Position numbers and translations under genes: made by a program
The notes under the pieces: model-generated
Told to the model about the DNA's origin: nothing
What the model saw: the letters and a program-made list of their open reading frames with translations, nothing else
Databases searched by the model: none
Shown here: positions 1 through 4,871 of the stretch, one piece after another
How the letters are laid out: every line of letters starts with the position of its first letter
Numbering within the stretch: position 1 is the stretch's first letter
Assembly (NCBI GenBank): GCA_030042765.1
Contig: JASHZA010000069.1
Span: 1 to 5,924 of the forward strand
From: Candidatus Binataceae bacterium
GTDB taxonomy: Bacteria; Desulfobacterota; Binatia; Binatales; Binataceae
Direction: 5' to 3'
Length of the DNA: 5,924 nt

Positions 1-236
1 AAGCGGAACTGGATTCCGGTCTCGTCGATCGCGACTCCCATCTCGCCCCCGAGCGCGTCGATTTCGCGCACCAGATGGCCCTTGCCGATTCCGCCGATCG
101 CCGGATTGCACGACATCTGGCCGATATGATCGAGATTGAGCGTGAGCATCAGCGTGCGCACGCCCATCCGGGCCGCGGCAAGCGCAGCTTCGATCCCGGC
201 ATGGCCGGCGCCGACCACAATTACGTCGTAGATCAT
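1..236 (-). CDS. mnmG: MnmG (GidA), tRNA uridine-5-carboxymethylaminomethyl modification enzyme, N-terminal part
   Basis: MnmG is the FAD-dependent partner of MnmE. The complex installs the carboxymethylaminomethyl (or aminomethyl) group on C5 of U34 in tRNAs that read split codon boxes, in the cytoplasm. Only the first 78 codons are in the window; the gene runs off the left edge. The visible part begins [14 protein letters not shown], a Rossmann FAD-binding strand-turn-helix with GxGxxG at residues 9-14 followed by IEAA. The family signature follows: CNPAIGG at 43-49, including the conserved Cys43, and [14 protein letters not shown] at 51-64. The ATG at 236 is the only candidate start, because an in-frame TAA lies four codons upstream. 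No Shine-Dalgarno sequence is visible before it; a GC-rich hairpin lies there instead. It is the last visible gene of the - strand operon after mnmE and the zinc-ribbon gene. The family call is very secure. Confidence 0.97.
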   Translation of the reverse strand, partial: MIYDVIVVGAGHAGIEAALAAARMGVRTLMLTLNLDHIGQMSCNPAIGGIGKGHLVREIDALGGEMGVAIDETGIQFR

Positions 237-250
237 TTCGACAGATTATT

Positions 251-268
251 GCGCGGCGGCGGCCGCGC
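251..268 (-). promoter_or_regulatory. GC-rich hairpin just upstream of mnmG
   Basis: Read on the - strand, GCGCGGC and GCCGCGC form a perfect 7-bp stem around a 4-nt loop (CGCC), ending 14 nt before the mnmG ATG. No Shine-Dalgarno sequence lies between hairpin and start. The sequence after the stem is AATAATCTG, not a T-run, so it is not a typical intrinsic terminator. A role in mnmG translation, or as an operon attenuation or processing site, is inference. In GC-rich DNA such stems also arise by chance. Confidence 0.3.
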
Positions 269-337
269 GCAAAGCGGGGAGGGGCTGAACGCTCCGCGGC
301 AACAAGGATTGATTCTACTACATACTGTACTATTCGA

Positions 338-673
338 CTACACGATAGGCTCCAAATCGCTGCTGTCGAGGTCGAATCCGCAATGCATGCAGTGGCCGGT
401 GAAGGGCATGCTCATATTGGTCGATCTCCAGGTGCTTGCCGCGTAAAAGAGCAGTCCGCAGCGCGGACACTCGTGCAACCGCAGCCGAAACAGCGACCAC
501 AAGCCCACAACGAGCCATGCCATCAATATCACGGCGCCCGAAGCCGGCGGCGCGCCGCCGTAGAACAGCGCGAAGCCGAAGGGCAGGTAACCAACCACCC
601 AGAACACCGACCATCGGCGATGCGCCCGCAGCCGGGCGAGTGCATCGGTGTCGAATCCGCCCGCGGTTCTCAT
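338..673 (-). CDS. Small two-helix membrane protein with C-terminal zinc-ribbon, function unknown
   Basis: This encodes 111 residues; I do not recognise a named family. The N-terminus is short and basic (residues 10-20 hold RLRAHRR). Two hydrophobic stretches that look like membrane helices follow, at about 21-40 and 44-64, joined by a short GGAPPA turn. The C-terminal part carries CPRCG (Cys69, Cys72) and HCMHCG (Cys95, Cys98), a typical four-cysteine zinc-ribbon spaced by 22 residues. Positive charges flank the outer ends of both helices, which suggests that both termini and the zinc-ribbon face the cytoplasm. The ATG at 673 is chosen because AAGGGGG lies 6 nt upstream; an in-frame ATG at 757 would overlap the end of mnmE and lacks this support. 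The gene sits 49 nt after mnmE and 101 nt before mnmG, in the same direction, so it is probably co-transcribed with them. A role in tRNA modification would be guilt by association only. Confidence 0.8.
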   Translation of the reverse strand: MRTAGGFDTDALARLRAHRRWSVFWVVGYLPFGFALFYGGAPPASGAVILMAWLVVGLWSLFRLRLHECPRCGLLFYAASTWRSTNMSMPFTGHCMHCGFDLDSSDLEPIV

Positions 674-679
674 TGAATG

Positions 680-686
680 CCCCCTT
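680..686 (-). promoter_or_regulatory. Ribosome binding site deciding the zinc-ribbon gene start
   Basis: AAGGGGG on the - strand lies 6 nt before the ATG at 673. It is the clearest Shine-Dalgarno-like site on the - strand and favours the 111-residue form over the 139-residue form starting at 757. Confidence 0.6.
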
Positions 687-722
687 TTAACGATTCCCCT
701 GTCAACAAATTTCCCGCCGATC

Positions 723-2120
723 TTACTTGCCGATACAAAACTCCCTGAAGATCGCATCCAGAACGTCTTCGTTCGAAACTTCCCCGGTAATCGCGCCCAG
801 CGCCTCGGCCGCTAGCCCGACATCGAGGGCAACGATCTCCGGAGGCATCGCCGCGACGTTGCGCCGGGCCGCCTCGATCGCGTCGCGCGCGGAGGCCAGG
901 GCCGCGCGATGGCGTTCGCGCGAGATCGTTATAGTGTCACCCTGACCCGGGCCCGCGATCGCCTCGACCTTGCGCTCGAGCAGTTCGCGCAGTTCCGGCA
1001 GCCCAGCCGCGGTCAATGCCGAAAAATCCAACACGTCCCTTGACAAACATCGTTCTAGCAACTCAGCCGCGTCGAGCCGCTGTGACAGGTCGCGCTTGTT
1101 GAGCAGTGCAACGCTGGGGCGCCCGGCGCAAAGCTCGATCACGGACGCGTCTTCGGGCTCAAACGGACGAGACGAATCGAAAACCGCTATTACCAGGTCG
1201 GCTGTCGCAACATGACGCCGCGTGCGCTCGATGCCGATCCGCTCGACCTCGTCGCCCCCATCGCGAATCCCGGCGGTATCCTGGATTACCAGCGGCCATG
1301 GTCCGAGCTGGATTGAGTCTTCGATCACGTCCCGCGTCGTGCCGGCGATCGGCGTGACAATCGCGCGGTCGGATCCGAGCAGCAGATTAAGCACGCTCGA
1401 TTTGCCTGCGTTGGGCTTACCGACGATCGTCGCCCGCGCACCCTCGCGTGCGATCCGCCCGCGGGCAAAGCTGTCGTGCAGAAGCGTAACATCGCCCAGC
1501 AGCCGCGTAAGGTCACACGCAATTTCCTTGCGCGACGGCAGCCGAATATCCTCGTCACCAAAGTCGATTTCGGCCTCCAGATGGGACCGAATAGCTATGA
1601 TCTGGCCGCGCAATCCCTCGACGCGGCGGGCGAGGGCGCCATCGAGCTGTGCAATCGCTTGCTTAAGGGCGTTTTCGCTACGCGCGCTTACGAGATCAGC
1701 AACGGCTTCGGCCTCGGTCAGCCCGATGCGGCCGTTGAGGAAGGCGCGGCGGCTGAATTCTCCCGGCTCCGCGATACGAGCGCCGCCCGCGGTGGCCAAG
1801 GCGATAATTCGGCGAACCAGGTAGACACCGCCGTGGCAGTGAAGCTCGGCCACATCCTCGCCGGTGAGGCTGTCCGGCCCCGGCATCAACACGCATAGCG
1901 CGCGGTCGAGCGTAACACCGGTTTGCGGGTCGCGAATCTCGCCCAGACGCAGCCGCCATCTCTGGACCGCGCGATCGGCCCCTTCGGAATAGCCTTGTCG
2001 GATGGGATGCCACAAAGTGCGGGCGATTTCGAAGGCGCGCGGGCCGGAGAGGCGAATGATCGCGACGGCGCCTTGGCCGGCCGGCGTGGCCGGTGCGACG
2101 ATCGTGTCCGTCGGATACAT
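723..2120 (-). CDS. mnmE: MnmE (TrmE), tRNA modification GTPase
   Basis: MnmE is a dimeric, potassium-activated GTPase. It binds formyl-tetrahydrofolate through its N-terminal domain and works with MnmG on the wobble uridine (U34) of tRNAs. The product is 465 residues, the usual length. Numbered from the ATG at 2120, it opens with MYPTDTIVAPATP and carries a complete G domain inserted in the helical domain: G1 GKPNAGKS at 234-241, G2 GTTRD at 260-264, G3 DTAG at 281-284, and G4 NKRD at 341-344. The DEVERIGIER stretch follows G3; its Glu293 aligns with the catalytic Glu282 of the E. coli enzyme. The C-terminus is the family hallmark CIGK with the conserved Cys. A TTG one codon upstream (2123) is an alternative start, and a TAG two codons before that closes the frame. 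Neither start has a visible Shine-Dalgarno sequence. It is the first gene of the leftward operon and diverges from rpmH/rnpA. Confidence 0.97.
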   Translation of the reverse strand: MYPTDTIVAPATPAGQGAVAIIRLSGPRAFEIARTLWHPIRQGYSEGADRAVQRWRLRLGEIRDPQTGVTLDRALCVLMPGPDSLTGEDVAELHCHGGVYLVRRIIALATAGGARIAEPGEFSRRAFLNGRIGLTEAEAVADLVSARSENALKQAIAQLDGALARRVEGLRGQIIAIRSHLEAEIDFGDEDIRLPSRKEIACDLTRLLGDVTLLHDSFARGRIAREGARATIVGKPNAGKSSVLNLLLGSDRAIVTPIAGTTRDVIEDSIQLGPWPLVIQDTAGIRDGGDEVERIGIERTRRHVATADLVIAVFDSSRPFEPEDASVIELCAGRPSVALLNKRDLSQRLDAAELLERCLSRDVLDFSALTAAGLPELRELLERKVEAIAGPGQGDTITISRERHRAALASARDAIEAARRNVAAMPPEIVALDVGLAAEALGAITGEVSNEDVLDAIFREFCIGK

Positions 2121-2329
2121 CAAGGGCTAGAGGGTACCATCATGCCGCGCGATTAAGGAGAGGCCCATCATCGGGCAAAATGGGCGCGAAAACCCTGGTA
2201 TTTTTTCGATCCTGCTTGCCCCCGCGGGCGCCTTATGGTTCGATGGTGGATTCGGACCGCCGGCTTGGCGCGGGCGGCACTGAAAACAGATTAGCTGATT
2301 GGCACCAAGCCAGGCTCAAATAGCTAAAG
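2121..2329. promoter_or_regulatory. Divergent intergenic region between mnmE and rnpA/rpmH
   Basis: About 209 bp separate the mnmE start from the TTG that opens the rnpA frame, so promoters for both directions must lie here or within the neighbouring genes. I find no convincing paired -35/-10 hexamers on either strand. A strong Shine-Dalgarno-like AAGGAGAGG (2155-2163, + strand) is not followed by a standard start codon at a useful distance. Small inverted repeats are present (GCCCAT 2163-2168 with ATGGGC 2180-2185; GGCTTGG 2262-2268 with CCAAGCC 2305-2311), but repeats of this size are expected by chance. I see no DnaA-box cluster or AT-rich unwinding element that would mark an origin, and no recognisable RNA gene. 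Confidence 0.55.
2291..2327 (+). promoter_or_regulatory. Possible leader hairpin abutting the rnpA TTG
   Basis: TTAGCT (2291-2296) and AGCTAA (2322-2327) are exact inverted repeats. They enclose a smaller one, TTGG and CCAA at 2299-2302 and 2305-2308. If transcribed, the outer stem would end 2 nt before the TTG at 2330 and 15 nt before the rpmH ATG at 2343. The arms are short and the structure is only a candidate; no regulatory factor is implied by the sequence. Confidence 0.25.
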
Positions 2330-2866
2330 TTGGCCGCGACCCATGAAAAGGACTTATCAACCAAGCAATCGACGACGCAAACGGACGCACGGTTTTCTCG
2401 CGCGGATGGCCACGCCGGGCGGACGCAACGTACTCAGGCGCCGCCGGGCAAAGGGCCGAAAACGGCTCGCGATATCAATTCCGTCGAAGCAGCCGGGCTA
2501 GCCGGACGGGCCGCGCCGCTTGGCTTCAGAGCAAGCGATCGGTTACGCCACCGCGGGGATTTCCTGCGCGTGCAGCGGGCCGGATTTCGCTTCCAAACAC
2601 CGCATTTCGTGGTCTATCTGATGCGGACCGAGGAGACTCGTCTGCCGCGGCTTGGCATAACTGTGTCACGCCGAATCGGCGGCGCGGTGACCCGCAACCG
2701 GATCAAGCGACGCGTGCGTGAATGCTTCCGGATAAAGCTGCGGCCGGCTATCCCGCCCGGAAGCGATTTGCTGGTGATTGCGCGAACGGGGGCGGCTCGA
2801 CTCGAAAGCCATGCTATTCTGGAGGAACTGACGACCGCCACGGTTAATCTGCGGCGGCGGCTCTAG
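2330..2866 (+). CDS. rnpA: RNase P protein component, N-terminally extended over rpmH
   Basis: RnpA is the small basic protein subunit of RNase P. It helps the catalytic RNA bind precursor tRNA and remove the 5' leader. The family core runs from about residue 64 to 178 (about 115 residues, the normal full length): [17 protein letters not shown] at 69-85, then the RNR signature [10 protein letters not shown] at 122-131. The frame is closed upstream by TAG at 2321-2323. The only standard start before the conserved fold is TTG at 2330; codons 2-80 contain no ATG, GTG or TTG. The next candidate, GTG at 2570, would remove the conserved RLRHRGDF segment. I therefore use 2330, giving 178 residues with a polar, probably disordered extension of about 60 residues that overlaps all of rpmH. 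Thermus RnpA is known to have this architecture. No good Shine-Dalgarno sequence precedes the TTG. The family identity is secure, but the start is less so: a non-AUG start after rpmH or a sequence error remains possible. Confidence 0.9.
   Translation: MAATHEKDLSTKQSTTQTDARFSRADGHAGRTQRTQAPPGKGPKTARDINSVEAAGLAGRAAPLGFRASDRLRHRGDFLRVQRAGFRFQTPHFVVYLMRTEETRLPRLGITVSRRIGGAVTRNRIKRRVRECFRIKLRPAIPPGSDLLVIARTGAARLESHAILEELTTATVNLRRRL
2343..2501 (+). CDS. rpmH: 50S ribosomal protein L34
   Basis: L34 is a small basic protein of the large ribosomal subunit. The product has 52 residues and begins [18 protein letters not shown], followed by ARMATPGGR at 20-28 and the arginine-rich block [11 protein letters not shown] at 32-42. 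These are the conserved L34 signature through its whole length. The usual L34 has about 44-46 residues; this one carries a short extra tail, SIPSKQPG, after the core. The ATG at 2343 is fixed by the invariant MKRTxQPS start. No Shine-Dalgarno sequence lies at the usual distance; the bases before it are the first codons of the rnpA frame. The gene sits entirely inside the open frame of rnpA, in a different phase. The position ahead of rnpA is the standard bacterial order. Confidence 0.97.
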   Translation: MKRTYQPSNRRRKRTHGFLARMATPGGRNVLRRRRAKGRKRLAISIPSKQPG

Positions 2867-2878
2867 GGCACGAAGACC

Positions 2879-3178
2879 ATGGATGTCTCGGTCAAGTCAT
2901 TTCAGGCCGGTGCCGGCATGATCGCAAGCCGGATCGTGGTCGCGACAATCGATATGTACCGGGTGGTGGTCTCGCCACTGATGGTGGCAAATGTGGGACC
3001 GGCATGCCGCTTCGAGCCGACCTGTTCGGCGTACGCCCGCGAGGCAATCGCGGAGTACGGACCGTTGCACGGAGGTTGGATGGCGTTGCGACGGGTGATG
3101 CGCTGTCGGCCGGCGGGCGGATGGGGCTATGACCCGGTGCGTCATCATAGGAAGGGCGACGACGCCGGCACGGCGTAA
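2879..3178 (+). CDS. yidD: YidD, membrane protein insertion efficiency factor
   Basis: YidD is a small membrane-associated protein that assists YidC-dependent insertion of inner-membrane proteins. The product has 99 residues. Its conserved core is visible: an amphipathic or hydrophobic N-terminal segment (MIASRIVVATIDMYRVVVSP at 14-33), then PACRFEPTCSAYAREAI at 41-57 and RCRPAGGWGYDPV at 75-87, holding the three family cysteines. It follows rnpA by 12 nt and precedes yidC by 16 nt, the standard position. The ATG at 2879 gives a 13-residue leader longer than usual. The internal ATG at 2918 would give an 86-residue protein closer to typical family length. Neither has a strong Shine-Dalgarno sequence: AGGG lies 10 nt before the first and AGG 11 nt before the second. 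The family call is secure; the exact start is open. Confidence 0.93.
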   Translation: MDVSVKSFQAGAGMIASRIVVATIDMYRVVVSPLMVANVGPACRFEPTCSAYAREAIAEYGPLHGGWMALRRVMRCRPAGGWGYDPVRHHRKGDDAGTA

Positions 3179-3183
3179 TCGTT

Positions 3184-3188
3184 GAGGA
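3184..3188 (+). promoter_or_regulatory. Ribosome binding site supporting the TTG start of yidC
   Basis: GAGGA lies 6 nt before the TTG at 3195. This, together with the family-typical N-terminus (M)DNPRLIL, fixes TTG as the start. It is the best-placed Shine-Dalgarno site on the + strand. Confidence 0.75.
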
Positions 3189-3194
3189 ATAGTT

Positions 3195-4871
3195 TTGGAC
3201 AATCCGCGGCTTATACTCGCGTTCGTAGTTTCCCTCGGGATCATCATCCTCTATTCACAACTGCTGCAATGGCGCTATCCGCAGCGGGGGCCGAATCGTG
3301 GCAAAGCGGGCGAGGCTCCGAGCGCTATGGCGACACCGGGCGCGGAGACACCCGGTCCGAGCGAAGCCGAAGCCCCAGAGGCAATTGTGGGCGCCATCAA
3401 GGCGCAGCCTGCCGTCCAGGCCGCGAGTGCCGGCGCCCCTGTCCGGTTGATCAAGGTTGAAACGAACTTTTATGAAGCGGTGCTGAGCAGCCAGGGGGCG
3501 CGCCTGGTGAGTTTCCGGCTCAAGAAATATCGTGAGACCGACGCGCCCGACAGTCCATATTACGAAATGGTGCGGCGCGGCGAGCGGCTGCCGATGGGCA
3601 TGCTGGTGACGCGCGCGGGAGTTCGGGTCGATGATAGCGGTTTGGATTACACCGCCGAGGGCCCGGATCAGATCACCGTCACCTCGCAAAGTCCCGCGGT
3701 CGTGACCCTCACCGCCGCGACCGCCGACGGACTCAAGCTCGAAAAGACCTTCACCTTCAGCGATTCGAGCTATGTCTTCAACCTGAAAGGCAGTGCCGCG
3801 GCGGAAAGCGGCGTGGCACCCGACGGGATCGGGTTGAGTATGAGTCAGCCGCTCAAAGCCCTGGCCGGTTTCCGCGACTATCCGACCTTGCAGGCGGACG
3901 TCAAGGGCAAGGTAGTGAGCGAGGCCGAAAAGGCGCTGACCAAGGGGATTCAGCCGGTCAGCGGTCCGATCACGTTCGCCGGCTTTGGCGATCGTTACTT
4001 CTTTGCGGCCTTCATGCCGCAAAAGCCCGTCGACGGTACCCTCACGATGACCTATGCGGGCGACGAAGCCGACGCGGTAATTTCCTTTGACAAATCCTCG
4101 AGCGTGGCGACCCGGGTCTACATGGGACCGAAGGAGCTGGGCGTGCTCGAGGCGGTTGACCCCGCCTTAAGCAAGGCGATCGACTTCGGGCTGTGGGGAG
4201 CAATCGCGTTGCCGTTCCTGCGCGCGCTCAAGATCTTCTACCGCATTGCGCCCAACTACGGGGTTGCTATCATCCTGCTGACAGTAGTGGTTCGGCTGTT
4301 AGTCCTGCCGATGTCGATCAAGGGCCAGCGATCGATGATGAAGATGCAGCGGCTGCAACCACAGGTGGAAAAGATTCGCGAGAAGTTCAAGGGCGACCAA
4401 GAGCGGCTCAATCGTGAAATGGTCGACCTCTACAAGCGCAATCATGTCAATCCGATGGGCGGATGCCTGCCGATGGTGATTCAGTTGCCCGTGTTCTTCG
4501 GGCTTTATTATGCGTTGCTTAACGCGGTCGATCTCAGGCAGGCGCCCTTTATCGGATGGATCAAGGATCTTTCGGCGCCGGATTGCCTCCCGATAAAGGG
4601 GATGCCGGCGATCCCGTTCACCGACCTGCACGGAATCCCGGTGCTGGTGCTGCTGATGACGATCACTGCGCTGGCGCAGCAATGGCTGACGCCCCGCAAT
4701 CCGGACCCCAGCCAGCAGAAGATGATGATGTACATGCCGGTAGTGTTCAGCCTGATTTTCCTGGAATTGCCGGCCGGCCTTTCGCTTTATTATTTCGCGT
4801 CGAACCTGCTGGGCGTCGTCCAGCAATTCATCCTAAATCGAGAGTTCAAACAGTATAGCCCAGCAACATGA
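3195..4871 (+). CDS. yidC: YidC/Oxa1 membrane protein insertase, Gram-negative type
   Basis: YidC inserts and folds inner-membrane proteins, alone or with the Sec translocon. The product has 558 residues. Residues 5-25 form the N-terminal signal-anchor (LILAFVVSLGIIILY and onward). Residues 30-80 are a low-complexity Ala/Pro/Glu linker. Residues about 85-320 form the periplasmic beta-sandwich domain, and about 330-555 the conserved Oxa1-like core. The core shows the hydrophilic-groove arginine (Arg367 in TVVVRLLVLP, aligning with Arg366 of E. coli YidC), a charged cytoplasmic coiled-coil loop (about 376-416), then NPMGGCLPMVIQLPVFFGLY at 419-438 and two more hydrophobic helices up to about 545. 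The start is TTG with a good Shine-Dalgarno sequence. The stop overlaps the jag start as ATGA, so the two are probably translationally coupled. The length and periplasmic domain mark a diderm host. Confidence 0.97.
   Translation: MDNPRLILAFVVSLGIIILYSQLLQWRYPQRGPNRGKAGEAPSAMATPGAETPGPSEAEAPEAIVGAIKAQPAVQAASAGAPVRLIKVETNFYEAVLSSQGARLVSFRLKKYRETDAPDSPYYEMVRRGERLPMGMLVTRAGVRVDDSGLDYTAEGPDQITVTSQSPAVVTLTAATADGLKLEKTFTFSDSSYVFNLKGSAAAESGVAPDGIGLSMSQPLKALAGFRDYPTLQADVKGKVVSEAEKALTKGIQPVSGPITFAGFGDRYFFAAFMPQKPVDGTLTMTYAGDEADAVISFDKSSSVATRVYMGPKELGVLEAVDPALSKAIDFGLWGAIALPFLRALKIFYRIAPNYGVAIILLTVVVRLLVLPMSIKGQRSMMKMQRLQPQVEKIREKFKGDQERLNREMVDLYKRNHVNPMGGCLPMVIQLPVFFGLYYALLNAVDLRQAPFIGWIKDLSAPDCLPIKGMPAIPFTDLHGIPVLVLLMTITALAQQWLTPRNPDPSQQKMMMYMPVVFSLIFLELPAGLSLYYFASNLLGVVQQFILNREFKQYSPAT

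Noticed and set aside
75..446. 123-codon + strand frame antisense to the start of mnmG
   Set aside because: It overlaps a certain gene on the opposite strand and its sequence is the shadow of MnmG codons.
700..705. Perfect TTGACA on the - strand upstream of the zinc-ribbon gene as a -35 element
   Set aside because: No -10-like hexamer lies 15-19 nt downstream; that position is occupied by the GGGGG ribosome site.
1222..1824. 200-codon + strand frame antisense to mnmE
   Set aside because: It is a serine- and arginine-rich shadow of the MnmE coding sequence, with no domain.
2142..2156. Mini-frame encoding MPRD with AGAGGG 7 nt upstream
   Set aside because: A four-codon frame with a Shine-Dalgarno-like site is easily found by chance, and it is far from rpmH.
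2131..2283. Open + strand frame following the strong AAGGAG at 2155-2160, which would start at ATC 2167
   Set aside because: It has no ATG, GTG or TTG at all; the peptide resembles no family I recognise.
2262..2311. GGCTTGG and CCAAGCC inverted repeat as a leader RNA stem
   Set aside because: A 7-bp repeat with 36 nt between the arms is about what chance predicts in a region of 200 bp.
2180..2323. A 47-codon + strand frame in the mnmE-rnpA gap, beginning at the ATG at 2180, as a leader peptide or small gene
   Set aside because: The nearest Shine-Dalgarno-like site (AAGGAGAGG) is 16 nt away, too far, and the peptide resembles nothing I know. Open frames of this length are common in GC-rich DNA.
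2352..2360. TTATCAACC as a DnaA box near rpmH
   Set aside because: It matches 7 of 9 bases, is a single site inside rpmH codons for TYQP, and is not part of any cluster.
3255..4022. 255-codon - strand frame antisense to yidC
   Set aside because: It lies fully inside yidC on the opposite strand, with no recognisable family features.
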